This document shows positions 29,442-40,279 of a stretch of 64,000 nt of DNA, piece by piece. Every line of letters begins with the position of its first letter. The stretch's first letter is position 1. A model generated the notes under the pieces. That model saw only the letters and a program-made list of their open reading frames with translations, searched no databases and was not told where the DNA came from. Source of the DNA: Nitzschia sp. DOCU1 (Eukaryota > Bacillariophyta > Bacillariophyceae > Bacillariales > Bacillariaceae); contig OX595993.1 of NCBI GenBank assembly GCA_951394045.1, positions 2,108,001 through 2,172,000 of the forward strand, written 5' to 3'. The translations under genes were made by a program, and so were the position numbers.

Positions 29442-30872
29442 ATGCAACATAAACTCATTTCTTTACGCAAAGTCACAATCATCATGCTTTCCCTTTCAAG
29501 GTTCGATCCATTTTCCTTTCGTTCTTCGAGACTGTTGTGGATGTGGATTGTCATTGCCCTGCTTTGGACTTTCTACACACTTGCCGATTCGACGACGACG
29601 ACGACACAGCAGACTTGTCAAACCGAGGCTGACGGATCCGTGACTTGTTCGGCATTAGATGATGCCTTTGATATTATCAATGAAAGTTCTCATCGTGCCG
29701 ATGTTTACCTGGAAGATGGTCGCTTTGGGAAATTTGTCGTTTCGGTGAATGCCCGAAACGGAAAAGTCTCGCTTCCATTACTGACATTGAATCACGACGA
29801 TGACGACATGGAACGTAGATATTTTGTCACTAAACATGGCGTGCGCCAAGCACTGGTGGACCTTGACACGGACCAGCCCTTTCGGTTTACTATTACGGGG
29901 GAACCGGGCTCGTTTGTGATTCCACGTAACGCGGCCCCTTCCATCAATCCTTGTCAAGATCGCTATGAAATTTGCGCCAAGGAAGCTCAACGAGGAGAAT
30001 GTTGGGTGAATCCCGGATGGATGATTGTTCATTGCTGTCAAAGTTGTAATCTCTACATGGATGCAGCGTCCTTGGTGGACCCAAAGGTTCGCTGTTCGAG
30101 GGAACATTTGAATATTACAGAACCCTCTTGGAGACCAGGTGATTTGGATGCTCTGTTTGTGGCGTGGGCGACGGCTCAAGAATTCCAACAATATTCTCCC
30201 CGAGTCTTGTCGTCGCCACATGCCGAATACCACCCTTCTTCTCCTTCGACAGAAAGTCCACCCTGGGTAATTGTCTTTGACAATTTTTTGACTAGTGAGG
30301 AAGCCGACGCTTTGATTCAGGGCGGACGCTTGGTCGGTTTTGAACGTTCCACTGATCAAGGAAAGATCAATGCATTGGGGGAGCAAGAACGCGTCACGAG
30401 TACTTCTAGAACATCGTCCAATGCTTGGTGCCGAGGACCATGCGAACGGATGCCCTTGGTACAAGCTGTAACATCACGGATTGAAGCCGTCACCAACATT
30501 CCAAAATCACACTACGAGAACTTTCAAATCTTGCAGTATGAGCATGGTCAATTCTATCGAGTACACCACGACAGTGGTGCGACTGGAAAAGTTAGTGGCC
30601 CACGAATTCTCACCTTTTTCTTGTACTTGTCGGATGTGCAAGAAGGAGGAGAGACTGCCTTTCCAAAACTGGATCTAGTAGTGCCACCCGCCAAAGGCCG
30701 GGCTTTGATCTGGCCCTCGGTCCGTGACGAAAATCCTGAAACACCAGATCCCCGGATGGTACATGAGGCGCGGCCGGTCATTCAAGGTGTCAAATATGCG
30801 GCCAATCATTGGATTCATTTGTATCCCTTTCAAACGGCAAATCAATGGGGATGCACGGGAGCCTTTGCTTAG
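29442..30872 (+). CDS. Prolyl 4-hydroxylase-like 2-oxoglutarate/Fe(II) dioxygenase with ShK domain
   Basis: A 476-residue secretory-pathway protein with a hydrophobic signal anchor at about residues 30-49. A cysteine-rich ShK-type domain follows (about residues 169-201: CQDRYEICAKEAQRGECWVNPGWMIVHCCQSC). The C-terminal catalytic domain has the iron triad: FYRVHHDS gives His375 and Asp377 (HxD) and MVHEARPV gives His441; the 2-oxoglutarate-binding Lys is in GVKYAANHWIH (about 451). Flanking GPRILTFFLYLSDVQEGGETAFP is typical of P4H. It would hydroxylate proline in secreted or cell-wall proteins in the ER/Golgi. Intact single exon. Its 3' end is partly duplicated downstream. Confidence 0.88.
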   Translation: MQHKLISLRKVTIIMLSLSRFDPFSFRSSRLLWMWIVIALLWTFYTLADSTTTTTQQTCQTEADGSVTCSALDDAFDIINESSHRADVYLEDGRFGKFVVSVNARNGKVSLPLLTLNHDDDDMERRYFVTKHGVRQALVDLDTDQPFRFTITGEPGSFVIPRNAAPSINPCQDRYEICAKEAQRGECWVNPGWMIVHCCQSCNLYMDAASLVDPKVRCSREHLNITEPSWRPGDLDALFVAWATAQEFQQYSPRVLSSPHAEYHPSSPSTESPPWVIVFDNFLTSEEADALIQGGRLVGFERSTDQGKINALGEQERVTSTSRTSSNAWCRGPCERMPLVQAVTSRIEAVTNIPKSHYENFQILQYEHGQFYRVHHDSGATGKVSGPRILTFFLYLSDVQEGGETAFPKLDLVVPPAKGRALIWPSVRDENPETPDPRMVHEARPVIQGVKYAANHWIHLYPFQTANQWGCTGAFA

Positions 30873-31010
30873 AGTTGATTGGAATTCCGCAACATTACTT
30901 TTATAAGTTAACATTTCCCACTGTCTACAAGCTGCAGTTGTATCCCTTTTAAACGGCAAATCAACGGGGTTGCACGGGAGCATTTCTTAGATAAAGGAAT
31001 TCCGCAACAC
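30821..31010 (+). repeat. Tandem duplication of the P4H gene 3' end
   Basis: 30821-30895 (last codons, stop and early 3' flank of the P4H gene) recurs at 30940-31010 with about 10% divergence and small indels; both share TATCCCTTT-AAACGGCAAATCAA and GGAATTCCGCAACA. The downstream copy is non-coding. Confidence 0.85.
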
Positions 31011-31084
31011 TTAGTGTGAAGCTTGACATGTCGCTCGCACTGTCTACAACAAGCTACTTTGATTACAGTTGTAAGAAGTAGTCC

Positions 31085-31586
31085 ACGATAAGAATATTCA
31101 GCGACTCCAAATCAACGTGATTCTAGCTAGCTAGATAGTAGATTTTTCTATAGTTTGGCTCTAATAATAACCAACCGCTTGTAGTCACAGCGGCCTTGTT
31201 CCATCGGGCACGAGAACAGTCTCAGTTTCTTGCCGGAAAGAATCAAAGCAAAAAGGTAGACTTTTCGTTTCTCCGTCCAGACAACTTTACATTGGCGGGT
31301 TTCTCCTGGTCGTTGTCTTGGCTAGAGACAAGCTGCTTTAACAAATGTATAAGTCAGCATCGTTTATGACGAGAATATTCAGAGACTCCAAATCAACGTG
31401 ATTCTAGATTTTTCTGTCAATAGTTTTGCTCCGTCAACCGACTGCATGAAGTCGCAGCGGGCTTGTTCCATCGAGCATGCGGTCTCAATTTCTTGCCGGA
31501 AATAATCGAAGCAAAAAGGTAGACTTTTCCTTTCTCCGTCCAGACAACTTTACATTGCCGGGTTTCTCCTGGTCGTTGTCTTGGCT
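31085..31586 (+). repeat. Second local duplication, covering the 3' end of the neighbouring gene
   Basis: 31085-31323 and 31367-31586 share long blocks: GAATATTCAG.GACTCCAAATCAACGTGATT, AAGCAAAAAGGTAGACTTTTC and CCGTCCAGACAACTTTACATTG. The right copy includes the last ~100 nt of the convergent gene at 31485-33752; the left copy is a detached, diverging duplicate of that gene end. Together with the P4H duplication this makes the 30.8-31.6 kb interval a convergent gene junction built from duplicated 3' ends. Confidence 0.85.
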
Positions 31587-33752
31587 CCCAGTGTCCGTCT
31601 CCTCCTCATCCCCAATGTCACAAGCGGATGCTGCTTTGGAACCACCAGTGGGTGAATCCTCAACTTTGCATCTACTAGACACATCAGAGCCGAGTCCCGC
31701 ACATTGGGGGTCCTTCCCGTCTTGGCTGGTCTGAGATTGCTCTTCCAAAGCCAACTTGTCCGGTGTCGGCGCAACCTCTCCTTCATCATCTTCCGACTCG
31801 AGATCTGTTTTGCATGTATCATCCCTGACCAAGGCACCCCCATCGGAGGAACTATTATCAATGTCAATGTCTGCAATGGAAAAATCTCGTACCGGTAGTG
31901 CAGGACGAATATCGGAAGGCCTCAGACGCTGTGGCGGAAGGTCATCATCAAATGCACTGGCGCCTACGGGGGAGGCCGAGACAGCGTCTTCCAATCCACG
32001 CCAGGAACCTGACGATGTGCTCGATACTTGGTCAAGAGCGAGTCCTGATTCGGTTCGCCGAGGTGCATTTGGCAAAAAGTCAGCTGACTGTCGACGCGCC
32101 AGGTCTTCGTCGCCTGACTTCAATGGAACTTCCTCGTCCTCTTCGTCCGAAGACGTGTCGGAGGGAAGCCGCCGTCTCGGCAAAGATGGAAGAATGTCAG
32201 ACGATAAACGCCGAGCTGGCTTATCCCCATCCTCACATCCACAATTATTATTATGCTGGGATCGTCTCAGCGGAAGATCAACATTGTAGCCATATTTTTC
32301 AACATCCTCTTTTCGTACTGCCAAAGCATCCGGACTGTGACGTCGAGGATCGTTGGCTATATCGTCAAAGGACCGACGAGAGTGGGGTTTGATCTCGTCG
32401 TCGTCGTCGTCATCGTCATCCGTATCAAGACCCGAAAATTCGTCAAAGAATCGTCGAGGTGGCGTTGGCAGCGCATCAAAAGATCTTCGTCGTTTGGGCA
32501 TGTCGCCTCTTGTCTTTTTCTCCTCGAGATCATCCAAGGAAACCACGAATTCTCGCACTTTGAATGGGGAACCTTCTTGCTCGGACTCTGATTCCGCAGG
32601 TGCACGCGGTTGCATGTTTGGGCTCCTGAACGGCGAGGACAAAATGTCCTCCATCGATTGGTGACGAGTAAGGAGGTTGAAAGCGTCAGAATTGAATCGG
32701 TCGAATCTGTCTGCAGTGGGTGGGACAACATTGCTGGTTCGTCGCGCTGGTATGTCTGGAAGAATGTCCATCGAGTCTCGGCGAATGGGCTCTAAACGAC
32801 TGGGTGGCGGTGAGTCTGGCCCGTCCCAAGAATCAATTTCCCCATGTAAAGATTGAATCAATCTCTGAATTTTGGCTTCTTCTGCCGCTTCATGCTTGTC
32901 GCTGTCATGATCCGCATCTGTGTCGTCATCTTGTCGCGCGAGCTGTGTGGCTGAATCAACACGCTTTGGAACATTTGGAAGCAGATCCAGAGATTTCCGA
33001 CGTTGCGCCAGTCCTTGATGAGGCAGATTTTCCGATTCGTCCACAGGAAGCATCATTTCATTATCCTCCTGTTCACCAGACAGTCGCGTTGCCCCCCTTA
33101 CTTCGTCAACGGTGAGATCTCCGAGGTACCAATCATCGCTGTCAGCCGCTGCTGCTGCTGCTGCCGCCTGAGCTCTCCTTCTACGTCCAGTGGCCCCCCT
33201 TCTCGGTCGAGTAGTAGCCGTCACGCCATTGGAATCTCCTCCTAAAGCCATTCGATCCACAGAGCCTCGCAGTGGTACACTGTGGAAGGCATCGCCGGTG
33301 GTGGGTAGAAATTTTCTGGAAGGTGCTGCAGGTTCGACGCTTTTCTCCATCATTACCGAAATGCCCTCTTCAAACGCTTCGATGTCAGTTATAGTGATAG
33401 AAGACACGGCACGAAGGACTCCTCGTATCGGCGACTTTCTATGATTTGGAGAGTGCAGCGATAAATAAACTTCTTCCTCTTCAGCAACGGCCACTGACGA
33501 CGGTAAATCATTTCGAGACGTGTCCGTTGTGCTGAGTTCACCCTCGTCAGAAGGGAGCCTTGGTGCCGCCGCTGAGTTATTTTCTGACAGAGCGCAAGGG
33601 TGATGCATCGAAACACCACGAAGAGCCAACTCGGCGTCTTCTACAGCTTGGGGGCTCTTCGGAGGGCTCATCTCGCCGACTTCGCTGTCGCCGCCACCTG
33701 TCTCGTCTCGTGACATTAGTGATGATTGCTCTAACAATATCGCAACTACCAT
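31485..33752 (-). CDS. Disordered protein with repeated RRxSxDxLPxxPRR-like motifs
   Basis: 755 residues, low-complexity and charged, with no folded domain recognised. A short linear motif recurs seven times, at about residues 251-264 (RRKSLDLLPNVPKR), 324-338, 421-434 (RRRSFDALPTPPRR), 459-471, 514-527, 553-566 (RRQSADFLPNAPRR) and 609-622 (degenerate). Each holds RRxS, a consensus for basophilic kinases and possible 14-3-3 binding, followed by a hydrophobic-Pro turn. An Ala run (about 195-203), an Asp run (about 445-452) and acidic spacers separate the copies. The C-terminus is basic-hydrophobic (RRKEKSTFLLRLFPARN). It looks like a phospho-regulated multivalent scaffold; this is inference. 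ATG 33752, or possibly the second Met. Confidence 0.75.
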   Translation of the reverse strand: MVVAILLEQSSLMSRDETGGGDSEVGEMSPPKSPQAVEDAELALRGVSMHHPCALSENNSAAAPRLPSDEGELSTTDTSRNDLPSSVAVAEEEEVYLSLHSPNHRKSPIRGVLRAVSSITITDIEAFEEGISVMMEKSVEPAAPSRKFLPTTGDAFHSVPLRGSVDRMALGGDSNGVTATTRPRRGATGRRRRAQAAAAAAAADSDDWYLGDLTVDEVRGATRLSGEQEDNEMMLPVDESENLPHQGLAQRRKSLDLLPNVPKRVDSATQLARQDDDTDADHDSDKHEAAEEAKIQRLIQSLHGEIDSWDGPDSPPPSRLEPIRRDSMDILPDIPARRTSNVVPPTADRFDRFNSDAFNLLTRHQSMEDILSSPFRSPNMQPRAPAESESEQEGSPFKVREFVVSLDDLEEKKTRGDMPKRRRSFDALPTPPRRFFDEFSGLDTDDDDDDDDEIKPHSRRSFDDIANDPRRHSPDALAVRKEDVEKYGYNVDLPLRRSQHNNNCGCEDGDKPARRLSSDILPSLPRRRLPSDTSSDEEDEEVPLKSGDEDLARRQSADFLPNAPRRTESGLALDQVSSTSSGSWRGLEDAVSASPVGASAFDDDLPPQRLRPSDIRPALPVRDFSIADIDIDNSSSDGGALVRDDTCKTDLESEDDEGEVAPTPDKLALEEQSQTSQDGKDPQCAGLGSDVSSRCKVEDSPTGGSKAASACDIGDEEETDTGSQDNDQEKPGNVKLSGRRKEKSTFLLRLFPARN

Positions 33753-34643
33753 TCAATTCAGGAGTTCATCAGGGTCTTGGATGCTAGGTACCGGATACAC
33801 CAAGGAGGTCTGGATTGAACGGGCTGCAGTTTCAGATTATTTGTCAGGTTGTAATGTTAGGACAGAAACAGTTGTTGCGATGATGATGCTGATAGAAAGT
33901 GTTAACTGCCTGTCGTCGCTCTTGCAATCGTCACGACAGCGCAACACACAGCAGGAAAGCAGCGGGCAGGCGGGGCCGCGATAACTTGTTGCTTTTCGGT
34001 CAGGCCCAAGGCGTTGGCTTCGACTTCAGAAAGTCATTCAAGTGTACTTGCGACAGGCGGGCCGCAGCGAGTCGACTTCCATTCTGTTCTAAGGGGCATT
34101 GGAAAAGCCTTGGTCCAGGTTGTTCAAATATGTCATTTCCACGTCGATTCCTAAAGAAAGTTTCTTAGTGAATTCGATTGACATTTTTCCTTTTCGGAAA
34201 CATTAAGTCATTAGGGGATTTCAAATATGAGTGAGAATAGTGGAATAAAAAATAATATTGCCTATGCTTGAGTTTGAAAGCGCTCAATATTTGGTTAGGT
34301 GTGCCCGATCGCCGCGGAAATCCCCGCCATCGTTCGAGCGTTTCTAGCGGATTGAGTCGATTGATTCACAATCAGGGGCGCGCCAGTGAACTCCGTCGAC
34401 GAGAAGACTGGCGCCATTTTCGAATGATACGTCTATTTTTTCGCCAGCTAGGATGTGACTATCCTTCGAAGATCCATGGACACCGGCTCCTAAGTTGCTG
34501 CGTATCAATCGGGATCACTTCCATCTTGTCTTTGCCATGTGAGCCGTGAGCTCATAGCAAAGCAAATTCATCCAGTGTTGAACAACAAAAGAAGAAGAGC
34601 ACCGAGAGCCGAAATCTACTCGGGATACTACCTGAAAAGAACA
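33753..34643. other. Intergenic region
   Basis: About 890 bases between divergent genes. The short plus frames, including 34268-34549, lack domains. No repeat was recognised. Confidence 0.45.
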
Positions 34644-35102
34644 ATGACGAAAATATCGATCCGAGCGCCCGTGACTTCAGACGATTGGGAGACCTACTAC
34701 GATCTTCGTTATCGAGTCCTACGTGAGCCTTGGGGTCAACCGAGAGGATCGGAGAGAGACTCCACAGAAGACTCTGCCTTCCACTGGATGGCTGTCCAAG
34801 AGCAGTTGTATCCATCACTTTCTGCAGTTTTGGGAGTGATACGACTGGACATACTCGGTTCTGGGGACATTGGTCAAGTCCGCTTCATGGCAGTCGATGA
34901 AAAGGCAAGAGATAGGCGCGTGGGGTCGCTGCTACTCGGTGCACTGGAAGAATTTGCGAAGAAAAATGGGGTCGCCCTACTATTTCTGCAGTCTAGGGAG
35001 AATGCCGTCGACTTTTACATCAAGCAAGGATACAGGGTTGAAGAAAAGTCACATTTGTTGTTTGGAACGATCCACCATTACAAAATGATCAAAATGCTTT
35101 GA
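34644..35102 (+). CDS. GNAT-family N-acetyltransferase
   Basis: 152 residues, about the length of a minimal GNAT domain. An N-terminal strand-helix (ISIRAPVTSDDWETYYDLRYRVLREPWGQP) is followed by the core strand GVIRLDI and the acetyl-CoA motif A, QVRFMAVDEKARDRRVGSLLLGALEEFAKKNG, with the RRVGS pyrophosphate-binding loop. Motif B is ALLFLQSRENAVDFYIKQGYRVEEKSHLLFGTIHHYKMIKML. The sequence resembles the ElaA/YjcF-type small acetyltransferases. Substrate unknown. The frame is open upstream, but the first ATG is 34644. Confidence 0.85.
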   Translation: MTKISIRAPVTSDDWETYYDLRYRVLREPWGQPRGSERDSTEDSAFHWMAVQEQLYPSLSAVLGVIRLDILGSGDIGQVRFMAVDEKARDRRVGSLLLGALEEFAKKNGVALLFLQSRENAVDFYIKQGYRVEEKSHLLFGTIHHYKMIKML

Positions 35103-36338
35103 GCTCAAATAGCTACAAAAGCGGCGCCGCTATGTGAGGCCCGTACTACTATCACCATAGTAGCTGCTGGATTATGCCTTGGCCTCGTCCTTATTAACAA
35201 GTCATGGAGCAAGAAAGAGGTCGTGAATTCATGAAGACTCGCTCCAACCGAAGTTAGTTTCGCTTCGCGTCGCAGGATGTTTCTTCTACCATCGTTACAG
35301 CATCATTCAAGCTAGTACTGTAGGTGTTGGGCTGCACTTCATTCTTCCGTCCTCTTTGCTTTTCCGCGCCCTCCTACCTTGTTAAAATGGCACGCAAGTA
35401 GTATGATTACAAGTAAGCTAGAAGTCGATTTGTAGCTATATTTTCTCGCATGTTGATCATAGTATCGTAGGCCTGCTCCTTTCTGTTCCTTCCTGAAGAA
35501 CTACTACCGGTGGACAGGGCAAACATGATATGATACTTGTGCGAACATGTTCCTTTCTGTGCTGGCTACGATAGGGTCTCGCCGATGTTGCACTCAAACG
35601 GAGACGACCTTCGAGGCCATGGTCGCCCTTCACGTTGAGGGCGGTCGTCGAAGAGGGGATGATGCCAATCTTGCTCGAAAGTATCATGATAAAAATGGAA
35701 ACCTTCGCTGTTTCCATGATGAGAGCGTCAATTAGGGCTAAGATCTAGGAAAGAAGACAGAAAGAAATGTCAAGTCACTTTTCGGGTCATTGTGCTTGTT
35801 GTATCGACATCAAACACCGCCGACCAATCCGGTACATGAGGAAGAAAATAGCTCGCAGGGAAGAAAGAAGAAACGTTCTCCTGTTGATTCCGATTGAGAG
35901 TTCATTTATGGAAGGTGTGATTGGTGCTTATGGATCATAGTTTCACTGTCAGATTGAAGTTCATCGTTAAATCATTTCTTATTGTTCCTCCAGCTTTGGA
36001 ATGCATTACACGACCACAAGGTAAGCCGCTATTGGATTTTCCGCGACAAAAAAAAGCGCACACATAGCACCTCATTCTATTTTTTCAATAGCGCCCTTCC
36101 CCTCGAACAATTCTGGTCTTCCGCATCTTTAGCTTCAAGTCAACGTTAAACAATGATTGGAAATGTGAACAATTATTATGATAGTGCATAATATGCCCCG
36201 TTGCTATCCCCAAAGACAAACAAGGAACACAGAAACTTGAATCCACAAGTTCTTCGGCCAACCACCACAAATCAATCACAACCCCAACCAACGTTAGGGA
36301 TCATAAAACCATTGCAAGCTTTCTTTACACTCACCAAC
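35103..36338. other. Long intergenic region (1.2 kb)
   Basis: No gene supported on either strand; short frames only. No tandem or inverted repeat was recognised. Confidence 0.45.
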
Positions 36339-36764
36339 ATGGCTTGTGCGCTAGATGAGTTTCTTCTTTCGCTGCGAGGTGCAGCCTCCGACGACGAGGA
36401 GGAAGTGACCACCCTGGTTTTCGTCGACGACAACATGAAGCCCACTGCCAGCGCCAATACCGACAAACAACCAAATGGCCAGCGTCAGCGAAAAAGATCA
36501 ATGTCCATGCCGCATCCATCAAAACGATCATCGCCCAACAATTGGAAGGGAAACAACGGGAGAAACCGCTGGGAGGAGGTAGCCGCCACTCGCCGCCATC
36601 AGTCAATCTCTCTCCCCACCAGGAGCACCGATGCGTTCACCGAATCAAGTTTGACTGATCAAGCCCAAATACACTGCATGTTCGAGGATTCCAAACACAT
36701 GTCCAACCCAAAACAGCTATTAAGTAAAGAGCTTCCACCATCTCTGCGAGGGATGCCATACTAG
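36339..36764 (+). CDS. Small basic, probably disordered protein of unknown function
   Basis: 141 residues from ATG 36339. An acidic start (LRGAASDDEEEVTTLVFVDD) is followed by a basic, Ser-rich middle with two similar islands, KRSMSMPHPSKRS and RHQSISLPTRS, both of the form basic-x-S-x-S-[ML]-P, which look like kinase sites. WEEVAATRRHQ separates them. The C-terminus ends LPPSLRGMPY. No domain. The RxxSxxxP pattern recalls the linear motifs in the 31485-33752 protein but is not the same. Function unknown. Confidence 0.5.
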   Translation: MACALDEFLLSLRGAASDDEEEVTTLVFVDDNMKPTASANTDKQPNGQRQRKRSMSMPHPSKRSSPNNWKGNNGRNRWEEVAATRRHQSISLPTRSTDAFTESSLTDQAQIHCMFEDSKHMSNPKQLLSKELPPSLRGMPY

Positions 36765-38525
36765 AACGGCCCCACGGGACTTTCACTGTTCAATTGCGAT
36801 GACGCCATACCCCAATTTTGACTCTTTTTGATGGCGTCGTTTGCAGCGCCTTGTAACACTATAACGCTACTATTGCTATACTATAATACTCGACTTAGTC
36901 GTTATACCTGTAGTGGCTACAAGATGAAGCAACGTTACGACTGTTTAGCTAGTTTAGATTCACTTTCTCCAGTAAGAGCCAACCATTGTTGGATGGCGGT
37001 CGTGATCGTTGGCGCTTGCAGAGGAATGATTCATTCATCGCCATCATCCGCCACTCATCTGGTGGGGCATTTCAATAGCCCTTGTCCAATAAATATTTAA
37101 GCCTTTCCTTTCGTGTACAGCACCGCTGTTTTCGTGCGTCATAGCCAAAAGGGCAATTGAGTTTGAGCGTCGAAAGAATTCCAACTTTTGTGATTGGGTG
37201 TGGTCCACGATGATGCAAATCTGCATCATTCGTGCGGCTATGTCATTTTGCCAGTGAAACAACAACTCAAGTTCTACTCCATACCATTACAAACTTTTTC
37301 GTCGTCCCCAGAAACCGTATTCCTTATTTGTCAATGTTGATGATGTAGCGCACTCTGATGCCGCCTTTAGAACGGAGTAACTACCGGTATCATAGCATTT
37401 GATACCTCGGCATCTCCTAAATGCCCGGAACGAGGAGGGACGAGGGCGCTCTTCATGCCAAGAAACTCCCCTGGTGTTTATGATTCTCGTACAGATATCC
37501 ATGTCAGGGAGTCATGATGGATCATACACTACGCCCCAGCTGTACGACATTTTGTGTTCAGGTTCATCCCATGTAATGCATTCGAATGCTTAGAAGAGGG
37601 CTGGCGTCGCGAAAGGCGTCCTTCCTTGGGCGATATCCTCGTGGTGAGCACCGTGACCTTCGGGCCCATTTGCGTCCGTGCCAGGGACAGCCGATCGATG
37701 AAAAGTTTGGCGGTTGTCAAGGAAGGAACACCTTTGGAAAGTTGCAAGTACCAGACTGTGAAATTCGTCCACCAAACGAGTGGAAACGAAAAGACGTCAA
37801 TAAGCTTTGGAAAACCACGCTTTCGGTTCCAAATGAATTGGGATAGTTGGATGAGCAAAACGTGGCTCGAACCGACAAGCGGTATACTTATTCCATACCG
37901 ACAATTCGCTTGATGGGCACCACCCGGTCGCGAATCGCTCTTGCAGGCATCATGTGCTGAAGACGCTCCCCGTTGTTTCCTCCGAGAGTGAATTGATATG
38001 ATGTAGAGGTCGGGCTTCATAGCTTTTGCGGCGTTTGTGCAAGTCAAACTTAGTTTTCAATCACTTGCCTTCGGAGAGATCTGCAATTCATTTCAATACA
38101 ATGCGTGAGCGATATGTTGGCTGTACTTAAGTCTATGACCTACCGGGAACGCCGGCAAATACCATTCTACTTGCACTCGAAGATCGCCACCTCGGTCATA
38201 GTATCCCTGTCGTTAAGGAAGCGAACGTCTTGATTTTTCCTTTCTCTTGGTTGTTCAGGTGACGATTGGATTAAACGAGTCTTTATGAAAGGGGTGTCGT
38301 TGACGTCATGCAACAGTGACGTTCTTTGCCCATATATTACTGTAGTACTTTTATTGGCTACCAGGTAATCTATTATTAGCTCCTCAAAATCTTCATTCGT
38401 TAATACTAAGTAGCTTATAAAGGATGAGAGTGAATGATGTGAAATACGCAAAAGTGTAGACCACAAATTCGTCCTTGGACTCGGCCGCCGGCCGCAAGTA
38501 ATAACAATCAGATCGGATTCTACTT
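36765..38525. other. Long intergenic region (1.8 kb)
   Basis: Two overlapping frames, plus 37554-37913 and minus 38047-37529, are open for 120-170 codons without ATG-anchored domains; at most one could be real and neither is supported. Minus frame 38601-38167 overlaps the end of the carrier gene and is also unsupported. Confidence 0.4.
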
Positions 38526-39479
38526 CTACTCCCGGTGCGCTCCAATCAAATGACGATCCTGCGAGAGCTGAATGAGCGTGTCCGTCAAAAAGATTGTGCA
38601 TCCCACAGGCAAGGCAACCGCAATCATATTCTTCCCCAGCCCACGAGCAAAGAATCGAAGCCCCATCTCCCTATATAAACTGGCAGTTGTTGCACGAAGG
38701 CCCAAGTGTGTCTTGAACTGTTCATTGCGAATCACATCGAGTGGATTTGTCAACGCCGCGCCTGCGACTCCTGCTGCCACTGATTTAATGGCAGATCTGA
38801 GGAGTCTATCTGTTTCATAAGTGGGGCTGGCTGGGTCGGGTTGCTTCAAATAACTTTCCATATAGTCCTTGACGGCAATGGCTGCAATATACTTTGGCAC
38901 TGTTTTGAGAACTCCTGCCGTCGTGCCGTGCCAGAGTCCGGCGATTCCGTGCGTAGAATAAATGTGTCGAAGGGATTGAGCGACATTCGGCAAATTATAG
39001 GCTGGGTCTTGCAGCGTGACAGTCGCCCGCACAATCGGTTGATTGACCACCTGGACGATCGTGCTCACGACCAAGGGTGGGGCTACGGTGGAAGACGCCT
39101 CAGAATACCCTCGACTCAACATGTATTCGCGTCCGCAATCGGAAAAGTAAAAGATGGATGCTCGAGCATACGTCATACCGAAAATCGTGGCGAAGCAACC
39201 TGTGTGATGGGAAGCGTATGTAGTTAGCATTCTATTTCTCGATTCTTGCATTACTTCTGCACGTGACACACAAAACCTACCCTTATAAGGCGGCAAGAAG
39301 CCATACACATACGGCGCCAGGGCATGAGGCACTGTCAGTCCCCCCACGCTGAGGGAGGCTAATTGAAAGCCACTTTGTCCAAAGGCAGCGGCGCGCCACA
39401 AAGGAAAGCAGCCGGTGGCCGCCATGGCGGAAGCAGCAAAGTACTGAAGGGGATATTGGTTGGCAGAAGGGGCACCCAT
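38526..39479 (-). CDS. Mitochondrial carrier (SLC25)-like protein
   Basis: Two exons, 39479-39281 and 39199-38526, give 290 residues, the normal size for the family. The intron is 81 nt (donor GTAGGTTTT, branch-like TGCTAAC, acceptor CACACAG). Because it is a multiple of three without stops, the unspliced frame stays open; splicing joins PPYKG to CFATIF and removes a stretch unlike a carrier. Repeat signatures appear in NQPIVRATVTLQDP, GLWHGTTAGVLKTVPKYIAAI and TNPLDVIRNEQF ... FARGLGKNMIAVALPVGCTIFLTD. The first repeat is weak. Substrate cannot be predicted. ATG at 39479. Confidence 0.72.
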   Translation of the reverse strand: MGAPSANQYPLQYFAASAMAATGCFPLWRAAAFGQSGFQLASLSVGGLTVPHALAPYVYGFLPPYKGRFCVSRAEVMQESRNRMLTTYASHHTGCFATIFGMTYARASIFYFSDCGREYMLSRGYSEASSTVAPPLVVSTIVQVVNQPIVRATVTLQDPAYNLPNVAQSLRHIYSTHGIAGLWHGTTAGVLKTVPKYIAAIAVKDYMESYLKQPDPASPTYETDRLLRSAIKSVAAGVAGAALTNPLDVIRNEQFKTHLGLRATTASLYREMGLRFFARGLGKNMIAVALPVGCTIFLTDTLIQLSQDRHLIGAHRE

Positions 39480-40279
39480 TGTTGCGTTTTTCTTTTGTGC
39501 AGTTGATGAAGAGAGAGCTGGAACAAGTTAAGTTAAGTATCAGGAGGAGGCACTGGGGGAGAAAGCAGCCGTGCCAATCGACGAAAAGTCGAAATTGTGA
39601 GAATAGTTGTGGCAGGAGTAGCCGAACATAAGATTGGAATTGATTTGTCTCGGTTGGTGACGACCAATATTGATGCCAAGCAACTGCTTCACTTCTCCTG
39701 GGAAGAACGCTTTCCCTCCGAGAGCATCATCAAGGATGGATGATGGCCATGACGTCCTTCTTCGCTCCTCCTGCCGAATTTGTTCTTTCATGATGGGGGG
39801 AGGTGTCAAAAATGGGAATCGTCATCGACCTCGCCTTCGCATATCCATGTCTCAAAAAAAGCGTTAAGGATTACCGGTTCTTGATGCCAACAGTAAAGTC
39901 GAAGTATTCGACGTTTCGATTGTTTCGATCACGTGCTTTTCGGGTGGAAGGGGTAACGCGCGAAAATGCGATGTGGGTCACGCTCGTAACAAGCCACGGA
40001 AGCACGGTCGATCCAGCGATTCCGGTTCGCTTGGATTCGCACTAAATAAAAATCTATCAACGTCATTCCGTTCCATAATTGTTTTGCTCCAGACTGACAT
40101 TTTCGGCATAAAAAAGATCGGGGGCGAAACCCCGTCCCTTGCCTCCGAAGCGTACGAGACCACAGCATCCACCTCTCGTCGCGCCCATTTTCATTCTTTC
40201 ATTTCCCAACCCAACCGACGACACATACCTTTTCAATTTACATTATCCATCACCATCATCGACGTCCTCTTTTTAAAGA
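39480..40279. other. Divergent intergenic region
   Basis: About 800 bases between the carrier (-) and calpain (+) start codons. No gene recognised; presumably both promoters. Confidence 0.5.

Noticed and set aside
37529..38047. 172-codon minus and 120-codon plus overlapping frames
   Set aside because: Mutually exclusive, no ATG-anchored domain, no conserved motif.
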